A stretch of DNA of 64,000 nucleotides from Dyella sp. C9 (GCF_003332825.1 NZ_QIRF01000001.1:1-64000); one strand, 5' to 3'; counted from the first letter of the stretch, positions 15,767 through 24,956 are shown. Numbers and translations are program-made. The notes: generated from the letters alone by a model not told the origin.

Positions 15767-16660
15767 ATGATCGCAAGCGTGACCAAATGGATCGTGCCCT
15801 GGGAGTTTTCCTGGGTGTTCCTGTTGACCTTCTTGGCCTGCAGCGTGCTCTACGTGCGTGGCTGTCGTCGTCTGCCGGTGAGCGTCGGTCGCCGCATCGC
15901 GTTCTGGCTGGGCACGGCGATGATCTATGTCTCGCTGCACACCTACCTGGATTATTTCTTCGAGCATGAATTCTTCATGCATCGCATCCAGCAGGTGCTG
16001 CTGCATCACCTGGCGCCGCTGCTGATCATGGCCTCGTACCCGGGCAGCGTGCTGCGCAAGGGCATGCCGCTGCGCTGGCGCCTGCGCCTGCTGCGGCCTG
16101 CGCTGCGTTCGTGGCCATGGCGGCTGTTCAGCGCCGTCTGGCTCAATCCGGCGGTGGCGACGGTGTTGTTCGTCGCCTTCATCCTGGTGTGGCTGATCCC
16201 GTCGATGCAGACGCTGGCCATGCTGGACTGGCGCGTGTATCGCTTCATGAATTGGTCGATGCTGGTCAGCGGCTTCAGCTACTGGTGGCTGGTGCTCGAC
16301 CATCGACCGCGTCCGCCGGGCCGCATGACACCCGGCGTGCGCGTGCTGTCGCCCGGTATCACCATGACGCCGCAGATCCTGGCTGGCGCCATCGTCACTT
16401 TTTCCAAGTCCGACCTGTATCCGATCTTCGAGATCTGCGGGCGCGCGTTCACCTTCAACGTGCTGACCGGCCAGCTGGTCGGCGGGGTGATCATGTGGGT
16501 GCCTGCCGCGCTGATCGAATCCGTTGGCGGCCTGCTGGCGATGCGCCAGTGGCTGCGCCTGTCGCGCAACGGGCGCATACGGCGCAAGCCATGGCCGACG
16601 CGTCGCCCGCCGGCCAGGCCGGCGCCCATCGCACAGGACGAACCCTCGGCTTCGGTCTGA
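15767..16660 (+). CDS. ctaG: Cytochrome c oxidase assembly factor, CtaG (caa3-type)
   Basis: 297 residues, seven or so membrane helices, matching the Caa3_CtaG family. Conserved histidines lie in SLHTYLDYFFEHEFFMHRIQQVLLHHLAPLL. It acts in the inner membrane in copper loading of cytochrome oxidase. Genes for two copper carriers (PCuAC and Sco) lie convergently just downstream, so the three very likely serve the same CuA/CuB assembly task. The oxidase subunits are not in this window. The tail after residue 265 is basic and Pro-rich. Confidence 0.85.
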   Translation: MIASVTKWIVPWEFSWVFLLTFLACSVLYVRGCRRLPVSVGRRIAFWLGTAMIYVSLHTYLDYFFEHEFFMHRIQQVLLHHLAPLLIMASYPGSVLRKGMPLRWRLRLLRPALRSWPWRLFSAVWLNPAVATVLFVAFILVWLIPSMQTLAMLDWRVYRFMNWSMLVSGFSYWWLVLDHRPRPPGRMTPGVRVLSPGITMTPQILAGAIVTFSKSDLYPIFEICGRAFTFNVLTGQLVGGVIMWVPAALIESVGGLLAMRQWLRLSRNGRIRRKPWPTRRPPARPAPIAQDEPSASV

Positions 16661-16663
16661 GGG

Positions 16664-17122
16664 CTACGGCGTATCGCCGGTAGCGTTGGCGGGGCGCGCG
16701 AGGAAGTCCACCTCGAGCGTGCTGCCGTCATCGAAGCGCAGCTGCAGCCTCACCTTGTCACCGGGCCGCACCGCCGTGCGGGCCTTCATCAGCATCAGGT
16801 GGTACCCACCGGGCGACAGCTCGACCTTGCCGTGCGCGGGAATGGCCAGGTCATCGACCATGGCCATGCGGCTGACGCCGTTTTCGGTACTGCTCCTGTG
16901 CAGCATGGCTTCGGCATAGGCCGGGCTGCTCGCCGCGCGCAGTGTGGCGGGCTGGTTCCCCTGGTTCTCCAGCACCACATAGGCGCCAGCGGGCAGGTCG
17001 CCGGGCAGTACGCGGATCCAGGCGTGGCTGGGGATCACGTGCGCCGCCTCGGTCGCTTCGGCGCGTCCTGCCAGCAGCGCCACCATCAGCACGACTGCGA
17101 GACCTGCGCGGCGCGCGCTCAT
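16664..17122 (-). CDS. PCuAC periplasmic copper chaperone
   Basis: 152 residues with an N-terminal signal peptide (to about residue 23). The diagnostic copper motif H-X10-M-X21-H-X-M is perfect: H75, M86, H108, M110. PCuAC binds Cu(I) in the periplasm and passes it to the CuA site of cytochrome oxidase, often with Sco. The start overlaps the stop of the Sco gene by 4 bases (ATGA), so the pair is translationally coupled. Confidence 0.93.
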   Translation of the reverse strand: MSARRAGLAVVLMVALLAGRAEATEAAHVIPSHAWIRVLPGDLPAGAYVVLENQGNQPATLRAASSPAYAEAMLHRSSTENGVSRMAMVDDLAIPAHGKVELSPGGYHLMLMKARTAVRPGDKVRLQLRFDDGSTLEVDFLARPANATGDTP

Positions 17123-17757
17123 GCAGGATTTCCCAGGCTCAGCAGCAGGTGCAGGTCGTGGACCAGATCATCCAGCGAGCGATCGGGCGTGGAGAGCAGA
17201 CGGGCATTGCCGTTGCGATCGAAGATGTAGATGGCCGAGCTGTGGCTCACTTCGTACTGGCCGTTCGCATCGTCCGGCTCGCGGGTAAAGGCCGAACGGT
17301 AGCGCTTGCTCAGGGCCTCGATTTCGCGCGGTGAGCCAGTCAGGCCCACCGCGCGGGGATCGAAGGCATTGACGTAGGCGTGCATGACCTCGGGTGTGTC
17401 GCGTGCCGGGTCCACGCTGACGAACAGGATGCGCGCGCCGTCGGCGAGAGGGCCCAGGCGCTGCATCACCACGTGCAGATGGGCCAGGGTCAGCGGGCAG
17501 ACATCGGGACAGTGCGTGTAGCCGAAATACAGCAGCACCACCTTGCCGTGGTAGTCCTGCCCGGTGACTTGCTTGCCCTGGTCATCGACCAGGTGGAAGT
17601 CCAGGTCGGGCATGTGGCCGGTCACGTTGGTGAGCTGCCAGGGAATCGCGTCGTCGCGGTTGCAGCCGGCCAGCAGCAGGGGCGCGAGCAGGCAGGCGAG
17701 TCCCAGTACAAGGCGGCCGGCGCGACGAAGTGTCATGCGAGAATCGATAGGCATCAT
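17119..17757 (-). CDS. SCO1/SenC/PrrC-family copper protein, lipoprotein
   Basis: About 212 residues from ATG at 17757 (ATGs at 17754 and 17736 are also possible). A lipobox LLLAGC with Cys32 suggests lipid anchoring. The copper/thiol motif CPDVC has C83 and C87, and the partner histidine is H172 in SHSSAIYIF. The thioredoxin-like protein reduces or metallates the CuA centre of cytochrome oxidase. It is first in a two-gene unit with the PCuAC gene, convergent with ctaG. Confidence 0.92.
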   Translation of the reverse strand: MMPIDSRMTLRRAGRLVLGLACLLAPLLLAGCNRDDAIPWQLTNVTGHMPDLDFHLVDDQGKQVTGQDYHGKVVLLYFGYTHCPDVCPLTLAHLHVVMQRLGPLADGARILFVSVDPARDTPEVMHAYVNAFDPRAVGLTGSPREIEALSKRYRSAFTREPDDANGQYEVSHSSAIYIFDRNGNARLLSTPDRSLDDLVHDLHLLLSLGNPA

Positions 17758-17816
17758 CGCCCCAGCATACGACACTGCCCAGACCGCCTAAAGCCGGTGA
17801 CCCGAGGACTTTCGAC

Positions 17817-18197
17817 ATGCGACAAGCCATTCCTGCCTTGCTGATCGGACTGGCCGGCGCCAGTGCAGTCATGCTGGGCGCATTCGGAGCCCATGCCCTG
17901 CGCGACGTGCTTGATGCCCGGGGCGCCGAGCTGTGGCACACCGCGGTGAGCTATCACTTCTGGCACGCGATCGCCCTGGTGCTGGCGGTGTTTGCCGGGC
18001 CGGGCCGGCCACGCCGGGTGTCGCTGGCCGCCTTCGCGCTGGGCATCGTGGTGTTCTGCGGCACCTTGTACGCGCTGGCTCTCGGGGCGCCGCGGTGGGT
18101 GGGAGCCATCACGCCGGTGGGCGGCATCGCCTTCATCGTCGGCTGGCTGGCCCTCGGTTGGGCGCTGGTTCCCTGGATGCGAAGCGCACCGCGCTGA
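17817..18197 (+). CDS. DUF423 family inner-membrane protein (YgdD-like)
   Basis: 126 residues with four hydrophobic segments. The N-terminal pattern GLAGASAVMLGAFGAHAL and the middle HTAVSYHFWHAIAL are characteristic of DUF423/YgdD. Function unknown; found in many bacteria as a small four-helix membrane protein. It is divergent from the Sco gene and converges with the DUF1203 gene at 18203. Confidence 0.85.
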   Translation: MRQAIPALLIGLAGASAVMLGAFGAHALRDVLDARGAELWHTAVSYHFWHAIALVLAVFAGPGRPRRVSLAAFALGIVVFCGTLYALALGAPRWVGAITPVGGIAFIVGWLALGWALVPWMRSAPR

Positions 18198-18202
18198 TCG
18201 GC

Positions 18203-18667
18203 CTACACGCGGTCGACCCGCGCCGCATAGCAACCGTGCCGGGCCATGTGAATATGCAGGTAGGCCACTTCCTGGTTTGCCAGCATCCGCTCGATCAGCG
18301 GCTCCAGCTCTGTGCCGGCGGTGACATCGGCGTCGCGCAGCATGCCGGCCCCGTCAAAGGCGCGCACGGACAAGAGGCGTCGCCGCAGCTGCTCGGGCAC
18401 GGCATCCACCTCGTCGTAGCGCTGCTCGCCTTCACGGATATAGATCGCGTGACTGGCACGGTACGGCGTATCGGCATCCTGGTGCTGATAGTTCAGCAAG
18501 ATCAGTTCCTGGCCGGGCTCGGCGTCGGTCAGGCTGATGCGGCATGGATAGCCGTGGGCGTGGTCGGCAACCACGCGCATGGCGCGACGGCCAGCGAGGG
18601 CCTCGTCGGATAGCTGGAACAGTTCGGCGAACTGGGCGGCGTGCAGGCCGCTGATGCGGAAGGACAT
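18203..18667 (-). CDS. DUF1203 family protein
   Basis: 154 residues, cytosolic. The sequence follows the DUF1203 pattern: FRISGL at the start, YPCRISLTDAEPGQELILLNYQHQ in the first half, YRASHAIYIREGEQ in the middle, and a C-terminal YLHIHMARHGCYAARVDRV. No enzymatic function is assigned to this family. The conserved C and H residues at the end might bind metal, which is speculation. Confidence 0.82.
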   Translation of the reverse strand: MSFRISGLHAAQFAELFQLSDEALAGRRAMRVVADHAHGYPCRISLTDAEPGQELILLNYQHQDADTPYRASHAIYIREGEQRYDEVDAVPEQLRRRLLSVRAFDGAGMLRDADVTAGTELEPLIERMLANQEVAYLHIHMARHGCYAARVDRV

Positions 18668-18743
18668 GGCAGGTACCCCATGGACAGGTGGTACCAGCCT
18701 TACCCGGATGTGCCTGCGCGGCCATCCGGATCGTGCGGTGTCG

Positions 18744-18941
18744 TCAGTCCACGCGAAACACGTCGATGGTTTCGCATTCGGGGCACCGATAGCTCTGCAG
18801 TTCGGTGTCCTCGCGTTCGGCCCATTTACGCGCCTCGGGCGGCAGCTTTTCGTGCGGCTCCATTTCCACCTGTTGTCCGCCTTTGGCGCAGGCGTCGCAC
18901 AGCACGGGGCCGTCGGGCAGGGGGCGATAATCGTTGGACAT
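18744..18941 (-). CDS. Small zinc-ribbon protein
   Basis: 65 residues. Two CxxC pairs, C15-x2-C18 (CDAC) and C53-x2-C56 (CPEC), make a likely zinc ribbon. ATG at 18941 has GGAG 7 bases upstream; the longer in-frame opening to 19154 is low-quality and rejected. Not recognised as a named family. The short, highly charged middle (EPHEKLPPEARKWAERED) suggests a soluble adaptor or nucleic-acid-binding protein. The next 255 bases (18942-19196) hold no supported gene. Confidence 0.62.
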   Translation of the reverse strand: MSNDYRPLPDGPVLCDACAKGGQQVEMEPHEKLPPEARKWAEREDTELQSYRCPECETIDVFRVD

Positions 18942-19196
18942 GGATCGTCTCCGCGGCATGGCGTGAATCACCACCTGCACCCTAGACCCGTGTTCGTGCA
19001 GAGGGTGTCGAAATGGTCTTGCCCAAAGGCATCCCGTTCCCTTGGTGGACGCGCGGCTCGCGTGCGAATGGCCCGGATGGGCATGGGCACATCCACCACC
19101 ACGGGGATGTCTTTCTGCCGGAACCATGCGTGGCGGCAACCGCCAGCCGGCCACCCTCTCGACAGCGATCGAGCGCGGGGCAAGCTGCCGGGGCGA

Positions 19197-19385
19197 TCAG
19201 TCCTCGTCGTCGACGACCGGTTCGGATGATTCGCGCTTCAGCCGTCCATTCTTGCGCAGCGCCTCGCGCAGAACGAACTCGATCTGCGCGTTGACGCTGC
19301 GCAGATCATCGTCGGCCCAGCGCTGCATGGCCTCGAGCACGGCAGCGCTGATGCGTAGCGGGTAGGCCTTCCGGTCAACCGCCAT
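19197..19385 (-). CDS. Arc/ribbon-helix-helix DNA-binding protein
   Basis: 62 residues. AYPLRISAAVLEAMQRWADDDLRSVNAQIEFVL.. fits the Arc-type ribbon-helix-helix fold: a strand (YPLRI), helix (AAVLEAMQRWAD), turn, and helix (SVNAQIEFVLREALRK). The start overlaps the end of the SPFH gene by 11 bases, so it is co-translated. Arc-type proteins usually bind short tandem operators; an 11-bp direct repeat lies just in front of the SPFH gene. Autoregulation of the pair is therefore plausible. No toxin gene is adjacent, so I do not call this a toxin-antitoxin module. Confidence 0.75.
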   Translation of the reverse strand: MAVDRKAYPLRISAAVLEAMQRWADDDLRSVNAQIEFVLREALRKNGRLKRESSEPVVDDED

Positions 19386-20244
19386 AGAGCGTGCCGGCGT
19401 TGACCACCGGCTGGGTGGCGCGGTCACCGCACAATACCACCAGCAGGTTGCTCACCATCGCGGCCTTGCGTTCCTCATCCAGCTCCACCACGCCTTGCTG
19501 GCGCAGCTTGTCCAGCGCCATCGCCACCATGCCTACCGCGCCTTCGACGATGCGTTCGCGCGCCGCCACGATGGCGTTGGCCTGCTGGCGCTGCAGCATG
19601 GCCTGGGCGATTTCCTGCGCGTAGGCGAGGTGACTGATGCGGGCCTCGATCACGCGCACGCCGGCCTTGTCCAGGCGCGCCTGGATCTCGTCGCGCAGGT
19701 GGTTGTTGATCACGTCGCCATGGCTGCGCAGCGCCGGCTTGCCGTCGTCGTGCGCGTCGTAGGGATAGTTCTGGGCCATCTGGCGCAGCGCCGATTCGCT
19801 CTGGATGGTGACGAAGTTTTCGTAGTCGTCCACGCAGAACACGGCTTCGGCGGTGTCGATCACCTGCCACACCACCACGGAGGCGATCTCGATGGGGTTG
19901 CCGTCGCTGTCGTTGACCTTGAGCTTGCCGCTCTCGAAGTTGCGCACGCGCAAGGAGATGCGGCGCCGGCTGCAGAACGGGTTGGTCCAGCGCAGGCCCT
20001 CGGCGCGCACGGTGCCGGCGTACTTGCCGAACAGCTGCAGCACCTGGCCTTCGTTGGGGGCGACCTGGAAGAAGCCCTTCAGCATCAGGATCTCGCCGGC
20101 ATGGATGAATACGCCAATGGCGCCCACCCAGATCGGCTGGCCATTGCTCACCGCCACGTAAAGCGCCAGGCCCACCAGGGCCAATACGAAGCACGCGGCG
20201 ATGGTGGGAATGCCGGCGACCGAAAAACCCTTGCGTTCATTCAT
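19375..20244 (-). CDS. SPFH/Band 7 (prohibitin-like) membrane protein
   Basis: 289 residues: two N-terminal hydrophobic stretches (about 8-30 and 36-55), then the SPFH domain ([26 protein letters not shown] onwards), a helical region ending in [21 protein letters not shown] and a C-terminal helix pair. ATG at 20244 has GGAGG 7 bases before it. SPFH proteins form large membrane-bound rings or microdomains; the partner is unknown. It is followed directly by the overlapping RHH gene. No NfeD-type protease gene is adjacent. Confidence 0.86.
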   Translation of the reverse strand: MNERKGFSVAGIPTIAACFVLALVGLALYVAVSNGQPIWVGAIGVFIHAGEILMLKGFFQVAPNEGQVLQLFGKYAGTVRAEGLRWTNPFCSRRRISLRVRNFESGKLKVNDSDGNPIEIASVVVWQVIDTAEAVFCVDDYENFVTIQSESALRQMAQNYPYDAHDDGKPALRSHGDVINNHLRDEIQARLDKAGVRVIEARISHLAYAQEIAQAMLQRQQANAIVAARERIVEGAVGMVAMALDKLRQQGVVELDEERKAAMVSNLLVVLCGDRATQPVVNAGTLYGG

Positions 20245-20269
20245 GGTGAATCCTCCCTGGGTGAGAGGA

Positions 20270-20289
20270 TTTGATATCAGTTTGATATC
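20270..20289 (-). promoter_or_regulatory. Tandem TTTGATATC repeat, putative operator
   Basis: Two perfect 9-bp copies of TTTGATATC (20270-20278 and 20281-20289 as read on the plus strand) repeat with an 11-bp period, one DNA turn, and lie 26-45 bases in front of the SPFH start. The AT-rich block stands out in GC-rich surroundings. Tandem short sites are how ribbon-helix-helix repressors usually bind. Confidence 0.5.
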
Positions 20290-20306
20290 TTTCCGCAAGT
20301 GCCAGT

Positions 20307-21821
20307 TCAGCGGCCGCCGATGGACGCTGCGGGTGCCTGGACCGAGGGCGGTGGCAGGTTGCCTGCCAGCTCCGATGCCGGGGTGACGGCCTCGATGCGG
20401 ATCTGGCCAAACAGGGTGGCGGCGTTGAAGAAGTGCCACGGATCACCGTCGCCCATGTCCAGCGCGATGTGGGTGGTGTCGAAGTGGCGCAGTGCGGCAT
20501 CGAAGCTTTGCCAGCGGCCGTCGACCCAGGCCTGCACCCAGGCGTGCGGTACGAACACGCGCGAGGCGCCGGCGAAACGGTCGGCATAGACCATGCCGGT
20601 GACCACCCGCGCCGGGATGTGCTGGGCGCGGGCCAGGGCGGCCAGCAGCACGGAGAACTCGGTGCAGTCGCCCTGGCGGTCGCGGACCACCTCCAGTGCG
20701 GAGGCGTAGCCGACGTCGAGGCCATGCTGGTTGATGTAGTCGCTGACGAAGCTGCGCAGGCGGCGCATCTTGTCCAGGTCGTTGTCCGCGCCTCCCACCG
20801 CGCGCGCGGCCATCTGCTGGATGGCGGGCGCATCCGACTGGACCCAGTCGTTGGGCAGCGTGTCCTCGGGGCCGGGAGGCGGCTCGCCGCCGGGCTGGGC
20901 GTTGCCGATGTCGACGATCCAGTCTGTCGCATCGAGGCGGGTGACGCGTTGCTCGTCGGTATTGATCACCGGTTGCGGGCCGCCTTCCTCGACGTGGATA
21001 CGGTAGCGCAGGAACGCATTGCGCAGGTTGGGCGGCAGCAGCCGGGGCGAGTCGACCATCGACACCCGGAACATGTCCACGTTCTGCGGCGGGGCCATGG
21101 CGCAGCGTTGGCTGCAGGCGAGCATCTCCAGCTCGCGCCCGAGCATGCCCAGCGTGCCCTTGCGCGCAATGCCCTGGTCGTCCAGCCACAGGTCCATGGT
21201 CTGCACGCCGCGTGGCGTCTGCAAAACCTGGCGCTGGTGATTGAGCACCATCGTCCCTTCCGGCAAGGTCACTCGCTCGTCGCCGATGACCCGCATGTCC
21301 ACGTGGGCCACGGACTGGCTGGCCGGGTCGAACATGCTCATGGTGTAGTCGAGGCCCGGGTGTGCCGCCGCCTTGAGCAGGGCCAGCCGCTGGCCTTCGC
21401 TGAGCACGGCGCCGGGGGGCCAGTTCAGGGTGATCTCCCGGGTGTCGCCGCCGACGGTGGTGGTCACCGCGAAATTGCCATTGGGCAGGCGATGGCCTTC
21501 CACCGTGCTGTCGCTATTGGAGAGACTGCTGCGCGAGAAGAAGCCCAGCGGCTCGCCAGCGCCGTTTTCCACGCTGCGGGTCATCACTCCCACCGGCACG
21601 CCGCTGCCGTTGCGGTTCAGCTCGATCACGAGATCCTGCGTAGTGGTCACCACGTCGCCGGTGCGCTGGTGTTCCACCTCAAGGTGGCCGATCTTGCGCC
21701 CGCCCAGCAGCACCGTCATCCAGAGGGTGTCACCGGGTGCAGCCTGGTCGGCCCGGGCGGCGAGTCCGGGAGCGGTGCAAAGACAGAACACCAGCAAAAG
21801 CACGGCAATCCGATTGCACAT
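20307..21821 (-). CDS. Secreted transglutaminase-like protein
   Basis: 504 residues with a signal peptide (about 1-25). The N-terminal half is beta-rich and unfamiliar (substrate-recognition part?). The C-terminal half has a transglutaminase-like cysteine protease core: Cys386 (GDCTEFS), His426 (PHAWVQ) and Asp441 (SFDAA) form the expected catalytic triad. Likely periplasmic; such proteins may act as peptidases or amidases on peptide bonds, but no substrate can be named. The gene is divergent from purT. Confidence 0.8.
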   Translation of the reverse strand: MCNRIAVLLLVFCLCTAPGLAARADQAAPGDTLWMTVLLGGRKIGHLEVEHQRTGDVVTTTQDLVIELNRNGSGVPVGVMTRSVENGAGEPLGFFSRSSLSNSDSTVEGHRLPNGNFAVTTTVGGDTREITLNWPPGAVLSEGQRLALLKAAAHPGLDYTMSMFDPASQSVAHVDMRVIGDERVTLPEGTMVLNHQRQVLQTPRGVQTMDLWLDDQGIARKGTLGMLGRELEMLACSQRCAMAPPQNVDMFRVSMVDSPRLLPPNLRNAFLRYRIHVEEGGPQPVINTDEQRVTRLDATDWIVDIGNAQPGGEPPPGPEDTLPNDWVQSDAPAIQQMAARAVGGADNDLDKMRRLRSFVSDYINQHGLDVGYASALEVVRDRQGDCTEFSVLLAALARAQHIPARVVTGMVYADRFAGASRVFVPHAWVQAWVDGRWQSFDAALRHFDTTHIALDMGDGDPWHFFNAATLFGQIRIEAVTPASELAGNLPPPSVQAPAASIGGR

Positions 21822-21922
21822 GGTCGCTCCGCGGGGACGGTGACCACTACAGTCAATGCCGGTTAGCGCACTCCGTCAATGGGCCTTTTGGCACCTTGCG
21901 AGCCGGGCGCATCGGCGCCGCT

Positions 21923-21928
21923 TACAAT
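21923..21928 (+). promoter_or_regulatory. Putative -10 element for purT
   Basis: TACAAT, 28 bases before the purT ATG. A weak TTGCGA lies upstream but its spacing (21) is too long, so the -35 is unclear. Confidence 0.4.
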
Positions 21929-21956
21929 AGGTCTTTGCCTCGCCTGGAGACACCGA

Positions 21957-23138
21957 ATGAAGCCGTTTGGCACGCCTTATTCCGACCATGCCTTGCGCGT
22001 CCTGCTGCTGGGCTCCGGTGAGCTGGGCAAGGAGGTGGCGATCGAGCTACAGCGCTACGCTGTGGAGGTGATCGCTGTGGACCGCTACCCCCATGCTCCG
22101 GCGATGCAGGTGGCGCATCGCAGCCACGTGATCGACATGCTCGATGGTCACGCGCTGCGTACGCTGATCGAACAGGAAAAGCCCGATCTCGTGGTGCCGG
22201 AGATCGAGGCCATCCACACGCCGACCCTGATCGAACTGGAGAAGGCAGGCCTGCGCGTGATCCCGACCGCGCGTGCCGCCTGGCTCACCATGGACCGCGA
22301 GGGCATTCGCCGCCTGGCGGCCGAGGAATTGCAGCTACCGACCTCACGCTACCGTTTCTGCGAGACGGAAGCCGAGTACCGCGATGCCGTGGCTGCGATC
22401 GGCCTGCCATTCGTGATCAAGCCGGTGATGAGTTCCTCCGGCAAGGGCCAGAGCGTGGTGCGCCATGAAAGCGAACTGGAGGCCGCGTGGGACTACGCCC
22501 AGTCCGGCGGTCGCGCCGGTAAGGGTCGCGTGATCGTCGAAGGCTTTGTCGATTTCGACTACGAGATCACCCTGCTGACCGTGCGCCACCGGGACGGCGT
22601 GAGCTTCTGCGCGCCGATCGGCCATCGCCAGGAAGACGGCGACTATCGCGAGTCGTGGCAGCCGCAACCGATGAGCGAGGCCGCGCTGGCCGAAGCGCAG
22701 CGCCAGGCTGCCGCGATCACCGGCGCGCTGGGCGGTTGGGGCGTGTTCGGCGTGGAATTCTTCGTCAAGGGCGACGGCGTGATCTTCTCCGAGGTCAGCC
22801 CGCGTCCGCACGATACCGGTCTTGTCACCTTGATCTCGCAGGATCTGTCCGAGTTCGCGCTGCATGCGCGTGCCATCCTTGGCCTGCCCATCCCGGCGAT
22901 CCGGCAACTGGGGCCATCGGCCTCGTGCGCCGTGCTGGTGGAAGGCGAGGGCAGTGCACCGCGTTATTTCCACGTAGCGGAGGCATTGGAGGAGCCGGAC
23001 ACGCAGTTGCGCATCTTTGGCAAGCCCACCGTCAAGGGGCGCCGCCGCATGGCGGTGACCCTCGCGCGCGACGAAAGCGTCGAGGCGGCCAAGGTGAAGG
23101 CGATCCGCGCGGCGAAGCTGTTGCGCGTGGAACTCTGA
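21957..23138 (+). CDS. purT: Formate-dependent GAR transformylase PurT
   Basis: 393 residues (E. coli PurT has 392). It makes formyl-GAR from GAR, formate and ATP, the folate-independent route in purine synthesis. The N-terminal domain has [20 protein letters not shown]. The ATP-grasp domain follows, with [16 protein letters not shown] as the ATP-binding loop and [12 protein letters not shown] towards the end. ATG at 21957 is chosen because GGAG lies 7 bases before it and the protein then begins as in the family. Cytosolic. It stands alone. Confidence 0.95.
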   Translation: MKPFGTPYSDHALRVLLLGSGELGKEVAIELQRYAVEVIAVDRYPHAPAMQVAHRSHVIDMLDGHALRTLIEQEKPDLVVPEIEAIHTPTLIELEKAGLRVIPTARAAWLTMDREGIRRLAAEELQLPTSRYRFCETEAEYRDAVAAIGLPFVIKPVMSSSGKGQSVVRHESELEAAWDYAQSGGRAGKGRVIVEGFVDFDYEITLLTVRHRDGVSFCAPIGHRQEDGDYRESWQPQPMSEAALAEAQRQAAAITGALGGWGVFGVEFFVKGDGVIFSEVSPRPHDTGLVTLISQDLSEFALHARAILGLPIPAIRQLGPSASCAVLVEGEGSAPRYFHVAEALEEPDTQLRIFGKPTVKGRRRMAVTLARDESVEAAKVKAIRAAKLLRVEL

Positions 23139-23283
23139 GGCGTTTGCTTCCTTTCCCGATCGGGGAGAGGATCAGGCAAAGGGTCGATCCTGATGCCTGT
23201 TTCGATCAGCTCGACTGGCAGGCGGTCCCCGTGCATCCCGCACTTCGGCGTGCGCTGGGGAATCAAGGCAACTGGAGGCACTG

Positions 23284-24804
23284 ATGGAATCGACGGGATT
23301 TGCGCACTGGCTGGTGGTGGTCGTAGAGACGTTCGCGGCGTTGTTCCTGCTGTTGCTGGCGTTGCTGGTGGTGGTGGTGGCGGTGGTATGGCTGGTGGAC
23401 CGCAACCAGACGTCCAACTCGGTGCTGCGCAATTTCCCGGTGATCGGACATTTCCGTTACTGGTTCCTGCATCTGGGCGAGTTCTTTCGCCAATACCTTT
23501 ATTCGAGTGACCGCGAGGAACTGCCGTTCAACCGCGCGCAGCGCATGTGGGTGTATCGCGCGGCCAAGAACGTGGACAACACCAACGCGTTCGGCTCGAC
23601 GCGTGACCTGCGCGGCGAAGGCGTGCCGTTCTTCGTCAACGCGCCGTTCCCCGCGCTGGGCGAGCGTCACCTCGAGCCCAGGCCGGTGACGCTGGGACCT
23701 TATTCGCGCGAGCCTTACCAGCACGCGGCGTTCTTCAACATCTCGGCGATGAGCTTCGGTGCGCTGTCGGCGCCGGCGGTGCGCGCGCTTTCGCGCGGCG
23801 CGGCCAAGGCCGGCATCTGGATGGATACCGGCGAGGGCGGCCTGGCGCCGTACCACCTGGAGGGCGGTTGCGACATCATCTTCGAGATCGGCACCGCCAA
23901 GTACGGTGTACGCACGCCCGACGGCAAGCTCGATGACAACAAGCTGCTGGCGATCTGCGCGCACAAGCAGGTGAAGATGGTGAGCATCAAGCTCGGCCAG
24001 GGCGCCAAGCCGGGCATGGGCGGCCTGCTGCCGGCGGCCAAGGTGACGCCTGAGATCGCTGCGATCCGCGGCATTCCGGTGGGCGAGGATTCGCAAAGCC
24101 CGAATCGTCACCTGGACATCGCCAACGTGCCGCAGCTGATGGATGCGATCCATCACATCCGCGAACTCACTGGCAAGCCGGTGGGTTTCAAGGCCGTGTT
24201 CGGTGGCATGGACTGGATCGTCGAACTGTGCGACGAGGTGCACAAGCGTGGCATCCAGAGCGCGCCCGACTTCATCATCGTGGATGGCTCGGAAGGCGGC
24301 ACCGGCGCCGCGCCGCAGACCCTGATGGAGGGCGTGGGCCTGCCGTTGCACGAGGCCTTGCCGGCGCTGGTGGACACGCTGATCGTGAAGGGGCTGCGAG
24401 AGCGCATCAAGGTGATCTGTTCGGGCAAGTGCATCACCGCCTACGACGTGGCGTGGGCGCTGTCGATGGGTGCTGATTTCGTCAACTCCGCGCGTGGCTT
24501 CATGCTCGCGCTGGGCTGCATCCAGTCGCTGCAATGCAACCGCAACACGTGCCCTACCGGTATCACCACGCAGAACCCCAAGCTCCAGCGCGGCCTGGTG
24601 GTCACCGACAAGAGCGAGCGCGTGGCGCACTACGCCACCAACGTGATGCACGAAGTAGGCATCATCGCGCACAGCTGCGGCGTGGAGGAGCCACGCCAGC
24701 TCGATCGCACGCATTGCCGGGTGGTCGGCGACGACGGCCTTTCGGTGCCTTTGATCAAGTTGTATCCGTATCCGGAGGTACGGCAGGAGCCGGTGCACCC
24801 CTGA
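23284..24804 (+). CDS. FMN-binding glutamate-synthase-family protein, membrane-anchored
   Basis: 506 residues. The N terminus is an unusually pure hydrophobic helix (about 8-40: leucine/valine-rich), so this is a membrane-anchored version of the glutamate synthase central/FMN domain (FNISAMSFGALS, DTGEGGLAPYH, SIKLGQGAKPGMGG, DGSEGGTGAAP). Cysteines C412, C418 and C423 match the 3Fe-4S cluster pattern. No glutaminase or NADPH-binding domain is present, so it is not a complete glutamate synthase. Electron donor and reaction are unknown. It follows purT by 145 bases. Confidence 0.85.
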   Translation: MESTGFAHWLVVVVETFAALFLLLLALLVVVVAVVWLVDRNQTSNSVLRNFPVIGHFRYWFLHLGEFFRQYLYSSDREELPFNRAQRMWVYRAAKNVDNTNAFGSTRDLRGEGVPFFVNAPFPALGERHLEPRPVTLGPYSREPYQHAAFFNISAMSFGALSAPAVRALSRGAAKAGIWMDTGEGGLAPYHLEGGCDIIFEIGTAKYGVRTPDGKLDDNKLLAICAHKQVKMVSIKLGQGAKPGMGGLLPAAKVTPEIAAIRGIPVGEDSQSPNRHLDIANVPQLMDAIHHIRELTGKPVGFKAVFGGMDWIVELCDEVHKRGIQSAPDFIIVDGSEGGTGAAPQTLMEGVGLPLHEALPALVDTLIVKGLRERIKVICSGKCITAYDVAWALSMGADFVNSARGFMLALGCIQSLQCNRNTCPTGITTQNPKLQRGLVVTDKSERVAHYATNVMHEVGIIAHSCGVEEPRQLDRTHCRVVGDDGLSVPLIKLYPYPEVRQEPVHP

Positions 24805-24851
24805 TTCCGTTCGCGGATCATTTCCACGCGTTTTCATTGATCCTGGTCACC

Positions 24852-24871
24852 CGCCCATCACGCGATGGGCG
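24852..24871. other. Perfect 8-bp hairpin before the ADH gene
   Basis: CGCCCATC-ACGC-GATGGGCG lies 47 bases after the stop of the glutamate-synthase-like gene. No T-run follows. It could be a weak terminator or an operator palindrome for the ADH gene. Confidence 0.35.
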
Positions 24872-24956
24872 GCATCTTGGAGCGGTCCCCAGTCGTGCTG
24901 GTGCCCGTGCCTCGGGCGCGGGCAGGCATGTTCTGCCACTTCCAAGGAGATGACCC

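Noticed and set aside
19013..19294. Plus-strand frame of 93 codons with a His-rich segment (GHGHIHHHGD).
   Set aside because: No ribosome site, no family resemblance, and it runs antisense into the RHH gene.
19197..20244. SPFH plus RHH genes as a toxin-antitoxin module.
   Set aside because: The RHH gene is antitoxin-sized, but its partner is a standard membrane SPFH protein with no toxin fold; called a coupled pair instead.
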